Source: Macrosoma leucophasiata (taxonomy: Eukaryota > Arthropoda > Insecta > Lepidoptera > Hedylidae). From it: a stretch of DNA of 64,000 nucleotides. The position numbers and the translations under genes were made by a program. The DNA is taken from assembly GCA_036365455.1 (NCBI GenBank), contig JAWQUS010000022.1:6634001-6698000 (forward strand). Reading direction: 5' to 3'. The notes under the pieces were generated by a model, which was not told the origin of the DNA, made no database searches, and worked only from the letters and a program-made list of their open reading frames with translations. Of the stretch, positions 53,034 to 64,000 are shown piece by piece; position 1 is the first letter of the stretch; each line of letters starts with the position of its first letter.

Positions 53034-53250
53034 TTTAGAAATTAAAGAATTTTTGGAAAGAAAGATTTAAGATCGTACCGTAAAAGACTTTGCAGCGATC
53101 CCGAATCGGTTAAATCAAAAGGGGAAAGAGAAATTCGGGTGTGGGTTTCGGTAGCTTTGTGATAAAGTGGCTGGACTGGTTATTCTGAGGTCGCGGGTTC
53201 GATTCTAACCCGAACACATTTTTTTTTTTTCATTTTTTCTTTAAAATCTA
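53034..53250 (+). mobile_element. tRNA-bearing MITE, second tRNA type, + orientation
   Basis: TTAGAAATTAAAGAATTTTT at the left, CATTTTTTCTTTAAAATCTA at the right. The tRNA-like part (about 53144-53215) includes GTTTCGGTAGCTTTGTGATA and GGTCGCGGGTTCGATTCTAA. About 80 bp between the left end and the tRNA part is not seen in the other copies. Confidence 0.6.
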
Positions 53251-53599
53251 AATCACCCGTATTTGTTGTTGCGAAAAATAAAATGTGTCAAAAGTCATTA
53301 TATTCCCTTAATCCATATAAATACCTTGGGTATTCAAAAATAATCAAATGTTCAGTTGCTTAATATCACATTAAACCGACTTTAAACGATGTTTCTATAA
53401 CATTGATGCATCGTTTGCATACTTTGCATCCCAAGAATCGATTCTTAAGATACCGAGGCAGCTGCATTTTACTAGAATCCACTGATGTTACTCGATGTAT
53501 CGGTAATTAAGCCGAACTTGCGTGTCAGTGAAAGGGAGTTGTAGGCAGTTGTCGCAATAGGACATTTTGGATATGGTCTGGTTGTTTTAAAGCATCGGC
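53251..53599. other. No gene recognised
   Basis: AT-rich. The phrase CGTCAGTGAAAGGGAG...CAGTTG...CGCAATAGGACATTTTGG occurs at 53522 and again at 55221, so part of it is repetitive. Confidence 0.45.
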
Positions 53600-53823
53600 A
53601 CACCGCGGACACTCCGCCAAAATTCCATACAAACGCTTAATTTGGCCTCTATTACACAGACATCAATCAGTGACGTGTATTTACACGTGCACCTGTGTGC
53701 GTAGCACGTAGAGAATACCAAACGTCGCCCAAAAGAGAGAGGGGAGGAGGTTGGGTGAGACAGGGAAATCGGGTGGGACGTCGAAGTGTCCATTCTATAC
53801 GTAGTATTATTACATATTCTCTG
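53600..53823 (-). mobile_element. hAT-like MITE B
   Basis: ACACCGCGGACACTCCGCC to ATATTCTCTG. Confidence 0.8.
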
Positions 53824-54269
53824 CCATGGGGACTGTGTTATTGATGAAAATGAAAACTTCAGCAAACGCCCATACTAACATTAGCCTACTAAGGTAAAGT
53901 ATTGCGAATCACTCCCTTGTCTTTTTCAATTGACAATGCTATTGATAAGATTGCGTATTATAATTACCCTATTTAATGTACGTTTATGAATAGAGGGCTA
54001 GAGGGGCCGGAGGTACCTTTTGTAAATGTATTTTTTTTTAATGGAATACTTTGAAGTAACGTAAAATATTTTAGTATTTTTATCGTTAGTTTTTTTTTTT
54101 CATTTCGCAACAAGTTTCAACTTTATGTAGCATAGTTTCACTTTTACATACCAAACATAAATACCTATCAATGAGCATCAATGGCTTTTAAATAATAATA
54201 TTGGCCTTTGGAACTTTGCCGGTGAATGACAAAGAATGACTCTTTTTCTTTTCTTTTTACTCTTTGTTA

Positions 54270-54502
54270 TCAGTTTGTAAAGGGGAAAAGAGACATTTTA
54301 CTGATATACTTTTTACATTAGTTTATGACATTTAGTTTTATCTTAGTGATATTCTTGACTTTACATATATTTTTTATCTTGTTTGACATGTATATCAATT
54401 GTTATTCGCTTTAATTTATTTTGTTTGTTTTTGACGTGTCATAAGAGGTGCCTGTCACCCTAAATGAATAAATGAGTTTCTGATTCTGATTCTGATTCTA
54501 AA
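54270..54502 (+). mobile_element. LINE-type 3' end with (TGATTC)n tail
   Basis: Direct copy of the sequence found inverted at 20703-20940; tail CTGATTCTGATTCTGATTCT. From 53824 to 54269 nothing else is recognised. Confidence 0.65.
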
Positions 54503-54663
54503 GAAGTTGGGTAAGGGCCTTATGGGCCTACAAAATCGTTACTGGTTAACCCATTACATTTTGTAATATAGTTAACAATTAGCAATCTAACCCAACTTTC
54601 ACTTGAACATTCAATAACTGGCAATTCAGAAAATACCCGAATTTCAAATTATTTATTTTATAA

Positions 54664-54975
54664 CGTAAATTCACGCCTGTAATCCCCGAAGGGGTAGGCA
54701 GAGGTAAATGCATGCATTCAAGCATACATGCAAACACCCACGATTCGCCGGTTACGTTTTTTGGCCCATGTAACAGGTGGCGAGCCTGTTGACATCTCCG
54801 GGCACATTACCAAACTTTGAGGTACTGGGAAATTTCCAGAAAATGGAAAAATCCCAATAGAACCAGTGATAAAGGCTTTTTCACCATTATCTATGATAAC
54901 CCCCTACCCGGGAATCGAACCCAGGACCTCAGCGTAGTAGTAGTGGCCTGCTACCACTAGGCTACCGAGGCAGTT
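54664..54975 (-). mobile_element. SINE-B, full-length copy
   Basis: ATTCACGCCTGTAATCCCCG to GTGGCCTGCTACCACTAGGC and CGAGGCAG; tRNA-like head at the right. 54976-55585 has no recognised gene. Confidence 0.85.
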
Positions 54976-55587
54976 TTTTATTTATTTTATAGTCATTTGA
55001 AAATGACATAATTTGTACAGTGTTAACACATGGGCCCAGAAATGTATGGAACAGTATCATTCTCCTTTATCGTTCAACTTATTTTTTTTCTTCGCTGGGT
55101 AACGCTGGGCATAGTTCGTTTCATCATTAGAATGGACGCTAAGATAGTTTAAGATACCCAGCTGCATTTGTACTACAATGCGCCGATGTAACCCGATGTA
55201 TCGTTAATTAAGCCGAACCCGCGCGTCAGTGAAAGGGAGCAGGCAGTTGGCGCAATAGGACATTTTGGATATGGGCCGATCTATGTAAACCATGGGAACT
55301 GTCGTGATTGTGAAATGTATATTTTGTATTATGGTAATGGTCTGATAGTGTTAAGTAGTGTAATGGCGTCTTTATATTTATTGTGATCGTTTATATCATG
55401 TCGTTGTTGAATAAGTAGTTTCGCTACTGATGTTATTGAAGTAGTTTTGCTTTTACAACTTCACTTAATATATTTATGTTGTTATTTTCAAGTCATTATA
55501 AGATCAAAAGACTCGGCCTTCGGCCTAGCCCATTATCCTCAAAAACCTTCTGCATATTGTTTCTGGCTTCGTATACAGTACTTGCTG

Positions 55588-55855
55588 GTGGAAGAGTTCC
55601 AGTGAGAGCTCGAGGGCGTAGGCACCACCGCATCACATACTATATCTGCCGCTAAATGGTAGTGTTCCAGTTAGATGGTAATGTATGCCCCGTAATAACT
55701 ATCACATAGACATAACAACTAAGGTCTCAGGGGTGGCAACTGCATTTTGACCTCTGGTCTTTGCGTGAGTTCCTATAGTATAGTGAGCAGTCATCACTTA
55801 ACATGAATGTGAACTGCATGATTGTTTACCACCTTGATTACATAAAAAAATGCAT
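55588..55855 (+). mobile_element. SINE-A, diverged copy
   Basis: TGGTGGAAGAGTTCCAGTGA to CCACCTTGATTACATAAAAA. Confidence 0.65.
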
Positions 55856-55859
55856 CTTA

Positions 55860-56050
55860 TTATATGCCGATGAATGCACTGACCAATATATTTTTGCCAG
55901 AACCTTCAGAGCCCTTTTTGTTCCGACATATCTGCTGGCATGGATTCCATATTATTTTACTCCCATAAATCTTCCTGCTCCAAATAAATACGCATCGCGA
56001 ATTTCCAGTTGTGGTAATCTTAAACGCCTCTAAGTTTCTCCAATGGAATG
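55860..56050 (-). pseudogene. Ty1/copia-type gag relic
   Basis: On the minus strand, one frame reads NWKFAMRIYLEQEDLWE and, after a stop, MPADMSEQK and KVLAKI, SVHSSAY in another. The W-K-F-x-M-x-x-x-L-x-x-E-x-LW pattern followed by ALA-I-x-LS is the start of copia-family gag. Frameshifted and short. Confidence 0.5.
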
Positions 56051-56819
56051 AACAAAATCCCGCTTCCATTGCTGCTGGATGCGATTTCGTATAATGTATA
56101 AAAATCGTTCGAATACCCATTTCTTAAAAAATTCTTTCACTACGCATAAAAAATGCATCCTGATCTCGTAACATCAAATACGCGGTCAAATTATGACACT
56201 TCGATTCGAATCTATTAAAAAATCGATCTTTTTAGAAGGTATCGACATCCCCAATCAGGAACTTTCTGAGATATACTTATTTCAAAGTTTCCCTGCAACT
56301 CGTTAAGCCCATTTCACAGTCTTACATGACACGTACACAGTAGATTTAGTGGCTGTGGCTTTTGTTCACTTGTTCACTGTCGATATAAAAGTTAATATCA
56401 ATCGCAGGTGTTACTTGTTACTATACCTACAGTAAGTAAGTGTAGTTCGGTCGATTACGAAGAACCGTCTCAATACTGATTCATTGACAAAAAGACCCGG
56501 TTAGTTCGACCCGTTCAATTGATTGATTGATTCATTGATTCAAGGATTGGAAAAGTCGTTCAATAAATCTGGTTCTATAAACGGGTCCACCCGTTCCTAG
56601 TAATAGCTCAGCAGTTCACTGGAATCAGCGAGCCAGATCAATCGATGAAAATCAGTCATTCGATAAATGTCATCTGCTCGGGCTCGGTTTCTTTCAATCA
56701 TTAGGATTGCCACTATGACTATGACGGGTCATTTTCAAAGAAAGGAACCAAAGGACCGCGCAGATTTAAAGATCCGATTCTTCTGATTCGTTCAGTCGCG
56801 AACAACACTTAGGTACTAC
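56051..56819. other. No gene recognised
   Basis: Unique-looking sequence with CATTGATT-type repeats near 56510-56545. Confidence 0.45.
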
Positions 56820-57013
56820 CAGAGAATATGTAATAACGTCCCGCCCGATTTCCTCGCATCACCCAACCTCCTCCCCTCTTATGGGCGACGGTTGGTATTT
56901 TCTACGTGCTACGCACACAGGTGCACGTGTAAATACACGTCACTGATTGATGTCTGTGTAATAGAGACCAAATTAAGCGTTTGTATGGCATTTTGGCGGA
57001 GTGTCCGCGGTGT
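56820..57013 (+). mobile_element. hAT-like MITE B, internally deleted
   Basis: CAGAGAATATGTAATAACGT to GTGTCCGCGGTGT; about 26 bp is missing near the left end. Confidence 0.75.
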
Positions 57014-57147
57014 GGTACTACAGTACAATATATATACAATATACAATACAATTAGTGTGTTATAAGTATGGAACATACTGATGTTTTGATGACTTTAGTT
57101 TTCTTAGTATTCCATACCTCACTATTTATAAATGCTTACTACTCGTA

Positions 57148-57385
57148 TAGGTCGCGCCACGTAAAAAGAACGCTGGAAGAAAGTAGAAGGGATGTGTTCG
57201 CGCATCGGTACACTCGCGCACGAAAGTACTAGCCCTATTGGTTTATTTTTGATCTAGCTTTCGCTTGCGGTTTCGTGTATTGGTAGGCAGATTGAAAACT
57301 ATATTACATAGAATAACATAAAATGAAATAGAAACACATGACGCGCAGCTTGACCGCCAGCGTTCTTTTTACCTGGCGCGACCTA
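57148..57385. mobile_element. MITE-J with 29-bp TIRs
   Basis: TAGGTCGCGCCACGTAAAAA...GAACGCTGG is mirrored by CCAGCGTTCTTTTTACCTGG...CGCGACCTA. TATA-like target sequence on both sides suggests a TA-type duplication. Confidence 0.8.
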
Positions 57386-57469
57386 TATAAGCATGAGGAC
57401 TATTTCAATTACAGACATGACTCGTGTCAAGTTACAGGATGACCCGTGGGTAGACGCACCCACGGGTCT

Positions 57470-57535
57470 GTGTGTCCGTCAGCCCATCAGTCCGTCAGTC
57501 CGTTAGTCCGCCAGTCCGTCAGTCCGTTCGTCACA
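57470..57535. repeat. (CAGTCCGT)n short tandem repeat
   Basis: Degenerate octamer units CATCAGTCCGTCAGTCCGTT and onward. No gene is recognised from 57536 to 58064. Confidence 0.7.
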
Positions 57536-58064
57536 GCCTGCCAAGAGCTCGATAACATAATCCCTACCTCATACTTTTGCCTACATCTATCGATGAAGCA
57601 CAGACTTTATGTTACTCTTCACTTAGAATACTGAGACGAAGGTCGCTTGATAAACCATGCTGCGATCGCATGCTCGTAAAAAAATATGCATAATCGTACT
57701 ACATTATGTTTTCTAGCGTGTGGGGTAACCATGTGTTTATGTTGAAGATAGGATTGTTTTCGCGAGAAAATCCGCAAGTTTAATTTCTACAATGTATGAA
57801 GCTCGCGAAAACCTACGAAAACGTTAGGATAGTTTTATTTATTTATGGAGGTAGCTGCAAATGACTTTTCAAACAGCTGTCACACAAATTTCACCTCTGC
57901 CAAGTTGCCCGGGGCCACCAAGGCTGAATAGCATCAAAACATTGGGTTGATTTTAAAAATAATTTTAGTTTAATGAACGCGCGATAAATCCGTAAAAATA
58001 GTTTTATTTATGTTATGAAAGTGGAATACGTGCACATACCCCTGGCCTGGTGGCAGTGGCCTGG

Positions 58065-58145
58065 TTTCGGAACCACTACCACCAGCACCATCACCACCGT
58101 CATCACCACCGTCCTTACCACCACCAGCACCACCGTCTCCATATC
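58065..58145. repeat. CAC/CATCAC trinucleotide minisatellite
   Basis: ACCACTACCACCAGCACCAT and ACCACCGTCATCACCACCGT units. A minus-strand Gly-rich frame across it is a by-product. Confidence 0.8.
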
Positions 58146-58154
58146 CATTGGTAA

Positions 58155-58455
58155 ATCTATACAAATAAATAAAATTGGAGTGTCTGTTTGTAATATAAAA
58201 ATAACCGCTTTTTACTAAATGTGTATTTATGTATACACGGTACATATACCAAAACAACATTTTTTACTGTCTGTTTATTCCCGCTAATCTCGGGAACGGC
58301 TTTACCGATTTCTACGTGACTTTCACTGGCAGATAGCTTATGTAATAAGGAGTAACTTAGGCTACTTTTATACTAGCTGCGCTCACGACTTCGTCCGGGT
58401 AGATACTGAACAATCATAAATTATCACGCGAACGAAGTTGCGGGCACATCTAGTA
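58155..58455 (-). repeat. Retroelement tail, inverted
   Basis: AATTGGAGTGTCTGTTTGTA, TATGTATACACGGTACATAT and CGCTCACGACTTCGTCCGGG; the same blocks as 17514-17830 reversed. The GTGTCCTGACGCG repeat follows at 58478-58572. Confidence 0.6.
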
Positions 58456-58922
58456 TAAAAATAAATTTCCTCCCGTGTCCGTCTTACGCATTTTCAATCG
58501 CGTGTCCTGACGCGAGTTTAAAATTTTTTACCTATCACCCAAATTGCAAAGCGCCGCTAAAGAAGTTGACACTGCAAAAATTGTTATATAAGTAAACAAC
58601 ACACTAAAATTGGACTGGAAAATTATATCGTGACAAAAGCGTTAATTTTTTAATAATTTAAAATCGTTTCCTCATCAATACCATATAAAAATAACAACGA
58701 TAATTTAAATTTTGAACGCGCACGGATAAGTAATTAAAATCATGGTCATCCTACAATTTAAGTTAAAAATGCATTAACCTTAGTACAGTGTGTGGGTCAA
58801 GTTATAAGCGGATCATCAATATCATTTTTGCCGAAAAACGCTTACTGTTGCGCCAAAGCCTTCCCTATGATGATCTATTGCATCACATGGGGGAATTTGC
58901 CATAATCGCCACGCTTACGGCC

Positions 58923-59157
58923 TGGGGTGCGACCGCCCATTGCTATTGTCGATGTCATTGCTGTCAAATTTTCATGTCGATTTGTAGCTCCTTTAAAAGC
59001 AGTAGTGATAATCTGATCGTTTCTCTTGCTTTCGTAGGTGAGAAACAAGTGATAATGGTAGATTATTTCGATTATTGTTACTTAGTTAAAGCAAAAATCG
59101 ACATGAAAATTTGACAGCAATGACAACGACAATAGCAATGTCGATAGGCGGTCGCAC
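58923..59157. mobile_element. MITE-F with about 62-bp TIRs
   Basis: GGGGTGCGACCGCCCATTGC...TTTCATGTCGATTT at the left is mirrored by AAATCGACATGAAAATTTGA...GGCGGTCGCACCC at the right. Related to 23058-23254. Confidence 0.8.
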
Positions 59158-59374
59158 CCTTGTTCACGACTTCGGTCTTGGCGTCGATGACGTTTCGATG
59201 TCTGGTGGTCGGGACGAGCGGCGTCTCGTGGCGTGCTTCAAACATTTACAGTGCTCAACAATAAATATTGCAACGCATCTGTATTTTGACCTTGGTTTAT
59301 GTGATTGATTACCACTTCCATTACATCAAAAAAATGTGAATTTTATGCTTGTTTACCACATTCAAGAAGAAGAA

Positions 59375-59460
59375 CGGGAGGTGTGTCTGGCCCGGGATAC
59401 CTTGGGCTCTACACTTTCTGCCGACCCCGTAAGGGACTTGCCGTGAAGATACATACATAC
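59375..59460 (+). mobile_element. LINE 3' end with ATACAT tail
   Basis: GGTGTGTCTGGCCCGGGATA to CGTGAAGATACATACATACC. The same end is at 60920-60998. A SINE-A scrap is at 59254-59333. Confidence 0.55.
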
Positions 59461-59749
59461 CGCATTCAAAATATAGAATATAATCAACCGCTGTCGCTTC
59501 TGTTTTAGGCCATACAATCGATTGTCGAAGATTATAATGGGAGGTCATAGGAAGGGGGCTATTTAATGGTGTTGGGTACCTATCATTTTATTGCTTAGTA
59601 CTTAGTGTGGTTTTCTACAAAATGCCACTTTCATGTTCTATAAAAAAACCGTCTGGACTTTATATAAATACTAGCTACCCGCCCCGACTTCGCGCGGTTG
59701 TTATTTAGGTAGTTACTGGTAATTTGATGCCATTCTTTGAGTTATTTTG

Positions 59750-60028
59750 CTGGTGGTAGAGCTCGCGGGCGTAGGCACCACCGCATTACCTATATACTTG
59801 CCGCTAAATGGTGGTATTCAGCACTATCGTGTTCCGGTCTGATGGTAATATACGGCCCTGTAATTTCCGGCACAGAGGCATAACACCTTAGGCTTCAGGA
59901 GTGGTAACGCATCTGCATTTTGACGGACGTTGACGTTGGTCTTTGTGTGGGTGTCTGGAGGGTGCAGTCATCACTTAACATCAATGTGAGCTGCATGCTT
60001 GTTCGCCACTTACACCACATTAAAAAAA
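59750..60028 (+). mobile_element. SINE-A, full-length copy
   Basis: TGGTGGTAGAGCTCGCGGGC to CACATTAAAAAAA; the 5' stem GCTCCAGTGACG is deleted. Confidence 0.8.
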
Positions 60029-60283
60029 ATCTCTATCGTCAATTTCTACCTATTCATCTATTTATAACGATAATAGACGACTGACCATTATGTCAAGGGA
60101 CATAAGGTTTGCATTGGAAAAGTTAGTAAAATTAAAAAAATATAATTTGCCATGCAACTATCTATTTTATTTTCTTTCAAAAAAACTAGTTAGGTACCGA
60201 ATATTACAAACCCTTGCGCTTCGCTTGGCTCGTCGTGCCCCTAGATACTACAAAATACAATATGCGAAATTGGTCTTTACGCC

Positions 60284-60503
60284 ACACCGCGGACACTCCG
60301 CCAAAATTCCATACCAACGCTTAAATTGGACTCTTCTACACAGCCATCAATCAGTGACGTGTATTTACATGTGCACATGTGTGCGTAGCACGTAGAAAAT
60401 ACCAACCGTCGCCCATAAGAGGGGAGGAGGTTGGGTGATGCGAAGAAATCGGGCGGGACGTCGAAGTGTCCATTCTATACGTAGTATTATTACATATTCT
60501 CTG
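60284..60503 (-). mobile_element. hAT-like MITE B
   Basis: ACACCGCGGACACTCCGCC to ATATTCTCTG. SINE-B middle sequence follows (60530-60660) and is cut by the next MITE B. Confidence 0.8.
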
Positions 60504-60681
60504 CTTGCTCTTAGCAACACATTCAGTGATTCATTTTTCCATTTTCTGAAAGTTTCCCAGTACCTCGGGAGTTTGGTAATGTGCCCGGAGATATCAACAG
60601 GCTCACCACCACATGGACCAGAACATAACCGGCGAATCAAGGGCGTTTGCGGTTCAATTAATGCAATTACCTCCGTCTAAG

Positions 60682-60901
60682 CAGAGAATATGTAATAATA
60701 CTGCGTATAGAATGGACACTTCGACGTCCCGCCCGATTTCCCCGCATCACCCAACCTCCTCCTCACTTATGGGCGACGGTTGGTATTTTCTATGTGCTAC
60801 GCACACGGGTGCACGTGTAAATACACGTCCCTGATTGATGTCTGTGTCATAAAAATCAAATTAAGCGTTTGTATAGAATTTTGGTGGAGTGTCCGCCGTG
60901 T
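60682..60901 (+). mobile_element. hAT-like MITE B
   Basis: CAGAGAATATGTAATAATAC to GTGTCCGCCGTGT, opposite in orientation to its neighbour at 60284. 60999-61330 has no recognised gene. Confidence 0.8.
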
Positions 60902-61336
60902 GGTCTAAGTTAGACGAGGCACGAGAGGTATGTCAGGACCGGCATATCTGGCGCTCTACACTCTCTGCCTACCCCGTTAGGGACCTGGTGTGAAGATACA
61001 TACATACACACCTCCGTCTACCTCTACGAGGATTGCAGGCGAAGTTTCGTTAGTTTTTAATGAAAATAGCTGTGACAAGACACACGAGGTATTTTCCTCT
61101 TTAGTTATGGAACCTTAAAAATACCTGACAACGCAAAAAAAAACTCTGTCTAGGGCACTCGGTTGAACTTAACCTATTTGCTGCCGACCTTAATCGAAAG
61201 GACAAAAAATCTATCATTTTGCTTGCAAATTTTAAATTAATCATACTTTAATTATCCGAACCATTGAACCGTAGAGTGGAGACGGACTCACGCTATACTG
61301 CTAGTTAATACACTGACAACGTTCTAAGTACTTAAT

Positions 61337-61597
61337 AGTGGTAGAGCTCCAGTGACAAAGCTCGCGGGCGTAGGCACCACCGCATAACTTAATTTACTTG
61401 CCGCTAAATGGTAGTGTTCAGCACTATCGTGTTCCGGTCAGGTGTTAATGTACGGCCCTGTAATTGCCGACACAGAGGCATAACGCCTTAGGCCTCAGGA
61501 GTGGTAACGCATCTGCATTTTATCCTTGGTCTTCAGTCATCACTTAACATCAATGTGAACTGCATGCTTGTTTGCCACTTCCATTACATAAAAAAAG
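61337..61597 (+). mobile_element. SINE-A, full-length copy
   Basis: GTGGTAGAGCTCCAGTGACA to CACTTCCATTACATAAAAAA. Confidence 0.85.
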
Positions 61598-61643
61598 TAG
61601 GTTAAAACTTACAGTAACTTTTACTGGTGATAAGGTTCCAGCA

Positions 61644-61862
61644 GAGAATATGTAATAATACTTCGTATAGAATGGACACTCCGACGTCCCGCCCGATTTC
61701 CCCGCATCACCCAACCTCCTCCCCTCTTATGGGCGACGGTTGGTATTTCGTACGTGCTACCCACACGTGCTGCACGTGTAAATACACGTCAGTGATTGAT
61801 GTCTGTGTAAAAGAGACCAAATTAAGCGTTTGTATGGAATTTTGTCGGAGTGTCCGCGGTGT
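61644..61862 (+). mobile_element. hAT-like MITE B
   Basis: CAGAGAATATGTAATAATAC to GTGTCCGCGGTGT. Confidence 0.8.
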
Positions 61863-61871
61863 GGTTACAGT

Positions 61872-62095
61872 GTAAGAGCGTGAGGGCGTAGGCACCACCA
61901 CATTACCTCTGTCTGCCGTCAAATGGTAGTGTTCAGCACTATCGTGTTCCGGTTATATGGTAATGTATGGCCCCGCAATAACTGTCACAGAAACACAACA
62001 ACTTTTCAACAAAGCATCTGCATTTTGACCTCTGGTTTTTGTGTAGATGTTCATAGGGTGCAGTCATCACTTAACATGGACCACAGTGATGGATG
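61872..62095 (+). mobile_element. SINE-A, diverged copy
   Basis: GAGCGTGAGGGCGTAGGCAC to GTGCAGTCATCACTTAACAT. Confidence 0.6.
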
Positions 62096-62105
62096 TCCAA
62101 CGATT

Positions 62106-62409
62106 ACACGCTTCTACTACCCCATAGAGCAACACCGGAGGGGAGTTGCCATATGCAGGCTTTCCCCTCTGTCAAAGTACAAGCCCAAATGGGCCTATAC
62201 TTATCGCCTAGATGTTTAAATGTGTGCGTGAAATTGTTTCTGTATTTTGTTATAGTCAAGGTGTGAGTTTCGTAGTAATAGACGATTTTTGTAGTGTGCG
62301 TGTGTGTCGCACGCATTTCCCCCCGCAAAAATGACAGACTGTTTTGCATCGGTAATAAACGCTATGGCTACTCCCCTCCGGTCCGCCGCGGCCGGTGGCC
62401 CGTGTTTCT
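62106..62409. mobile_element. MITE-E, complete copy
   Basis: CATAGAGCAACACCGGAGGG...GAGT at the left is mirrored by ACTCCCCTCCGGTCCGCCGC...CTCTATG at the right. Confidence 0.7.
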
Positions 62410-62438
62410 CTATGTACTTCCCTATAAGGTATCTACAG

Positions 62439-62720
62439 GTGCGAATTTATGTTTTGACAACAGAATTTCAGTTATCTACACCGTAATAGGAAGGACAATA
62501 TTATATCAATTCAAGTTACCCAACGTACAGCTACGGAATCTCTGCGTATCCGAAATCAGTCGAATATGGATTTTATTACCACTAAATAAGGTGCCCATGT
62601 GGTCAAGCGACCAGTTCCCTAACAGAACATACAACGATCTTTGTTTATATTTAATCAAAGACAGCAATGTTACAGTACCTCCTTATTCGTTCAAACCGAA
62701 TGTCTTAATGCTAATTATTC
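62439..62720 (+). CDS. Possible internal exon, unidentified
   Basis: A 282-nt open stretch between TATCTACAG and a good donor ATTC|gtaagt. One frame is open for more than 90 codons with protein-like content: NVQLRNLCVSEISRIWILLP, LNKVPMWSSDQFPNRTYNDL, YLIKDSNVTVPPYS. I do not recognise the family. The frame also runs back into MITE-E, so the left boundary depends on the acceptor. Confidence 0.3.
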
Positions 62721-62873
62721 GTAAGTTACGTGTAAGTTGGACTGTAACAAAACTGTTCGGTTGGCGAGTTGCGTGATGAGCGGAGCGGGAAGCGGGCGGC
62801 GGGCAGGCGAACTCGTTTGATCAATAATCGAGCAAAATCGCAGATTTCTCTAAGTGACCATGTTACATTCGAC

Positions 62874-63090
62874 GTCCCGGTTAGTCCAGCGGTGTGAGAT
62901 GACCGTTTGATTCGAAGGGTCGCGGGTTCGATCCCCGCACCCGGACAAATATTTGTATGGGCTACAGATATTTGTTTCGGGTCTGGGTGTTTGTGTATGT
63001 GTTGTATGTGTACAACGGCACCCACGACATATGTTTATACCTACTGTGGGGCTGTGAGTGTAAGCGTATTTTATTTTATTTACATAATAT
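62874..63090 (+). mobile_element. SINE-C, second copy
   Basis: GTCCCGGTTAGTCCAGCGGT to GGGCTGTGAGTGTAAGCGTA. A short TCCCACTGCTGGGC scrap is at 63416-63457. Confidence 0.8.
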
Positions 63091-63614
63091 TTAATGTTTG
63101 CATGCAAGAAAACAAATACTCACTGTATTTAATGTTTTTGTCAACCCAATAATTTTAAAGTTGATATTACCTGTTCAACTGTTCATACACGTGATTAGAA
63201 TAATAGGAACTATAAAAATCTTCAGTTTGAAATAATACATTACGTTTATTTCGAACTTGTATGGGAGTAAATTCAAAGAAGTGTGAACTCGAAGTAGGTA
63301 ATGCCTACGCAATCAATTAATTAGAGCCAGTGATTGTTTTAGTTATTCTTTTGAAAATGTTTATTTCAATCGGTATAAATATGAAGATCTTGGCTTTACA
63401 TTCGCACCTTATGATAATAATAATGGCAACCCATTATACGTCCCACTGCTGGGCCGAGATTCAATAGTACTGAACAACATTTCCATGTTAGTGATAGGTT
63501 GCTATTTTTATGATACTTATGAATGCGAGCTAAACTGAACCGTATCACCGAAAAAAAAGTTTTTATTTCTATGAAAGTCTTGACAATGTTCTTCTCGAAT
63601 AACTTTGAAGAAAA

Positions 63615-63675
63615 GAATGAATAAAGAAAAACAAAAACTTATTCGTGAAGAATAAGTTTTTCTTTTTCTTCATTT
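63615..63675. repeat. Imperfect AT-rich hairpin
   Basis: AAAGAAAAACAAAAACTTATTC... opposes GAATAAGTTTTTCTTTTTCTTC with loop GTGAA. Confidence 0.6.
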
Positions 63676-63805
63676 ATCATCATTGAAGGAATTGAAAAAA
63701 AAATGATTATTATGTTTTATCTAAGTAGTTTAAATTCTAATAATTTAAAAGCTAAATATAAATTATTTTAAAATAATATTTACATAATAAAAAGTTAAAA
63801 CTAAA

Positions 63806-63912
63806 CTAAAAACAACATGCATCTAAAAATTCCGCATCACTGCCTTCCTGTGTTATGGTACCCAGAAGGCTGGCAGCATTACCTCGTTGGATGGCAATGC
63901 TGATTCTTTGAC
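63806..63912 (-). CDS. Terminal coding exon of an unidentified gene
   Basis: On the minus strand, acceptor CTTAATAG is followed by an open frame GQRISIAIQRGNAASLLGTI, then TQEGSDAEFLDACCF and TAG (63808-63806). The repeated charged/alanine-rich helix look and the sharp change from AT-rich flanks favour real coding, and the C-terminus looks conserved. I could not name the family. The rest of the gene would lie beyond 64000. The pyrimidine tract is weak. Confidence 0.4.
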
Positions 63913-64000
63913 CTATTAAGTTTAAATTCTTATTTTTAATTTACTATTAATATATGTTTTTGCTTTTACGATATGTAATGGTTATTCACTCTAGGTATAT

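Noticed and set aside
61000..61330. Additional SINE or gene remnants
   Set aside because: Only a few SINE-B words near 61010-61050 could be matched; too little to annotate.

Overview
The window looks like the nuclear genome of a moth or butterfly (Lepidoptera): AT-rich, spliced protein exons with GT-AG introns, and a very dense load of short interspersed repeats of kinds common in lepidopteran genomes. I cannot name the species. No bacterial operon, rRNA, CRISPR or plausible functional tRNA gene was seen.

Host genes. (1) Bases 1-6610 hold the last four coding exons of the tRNA pseudouridine synthase PUS3/Deg1 on the + strand (1-90, 2775-2921, 3351-3526, 6540-6610). Their phases join exactly, and the introns are swollen by repeats. 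(2) A second + strand gene probably starts in the low-repeat stretch around 14.3-14.7 kb. Three small exons (17953-18002, 27331-27387, 48144-48231) join in one frame. The last carries a CtBP-binding EPVDLS motif like that of KLF3/8/12 repressors, and the zinc fingers would lie beyond the window. (3) A minus-strand terminal exon (63806-63912) and a possible + strand exon (62439-62720) are unidentified. (4) A THAP-domain open frame (28311-28768) is split by a mariner remnant.

Mobile elements. The 20.8-kb intron between the last two KLF-like exons contains a complete Ty3/gypsy-type LTR retrotransposon (33870-38903) with 361-bp LTRs that read as identical, a 4-bp target duplication, intact gag and pol, and an A-AAA-AAC slippery site at the gag stop. 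It also holds a decayed PIF/Harbinger element (39684-41757), a 5'-truncated jockey-like LINE with an 822-codon open frame (43380-46115), and a broken mariner (26005-27066). Elsewhere there are relics of RTE-like and R1/jockey-like LINEs, a copia gag relic, two hAT-type elements with perfect 8-bp duplications, many inverted-repeat MITEs, and three SINE-like families with about 40 copies.

Most unusual is a set of MITEs whose ends carry tRNA-like cassettes (1065-1556, 6854-7122, 11338-11596, 13243-13371, 15379-15538, 53034-53250). Two different tRNA-like modules share almost the same terminal inverted repeat. One copy is built into a 196-bp-armed palindrome at 10547-11493. A TAGATGGCG word recurs in several unrelated repeats. 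Coordinates of repeats were read by eye and are good to a few bases where ends are sharp, and to tens of bases where copies are diverged.
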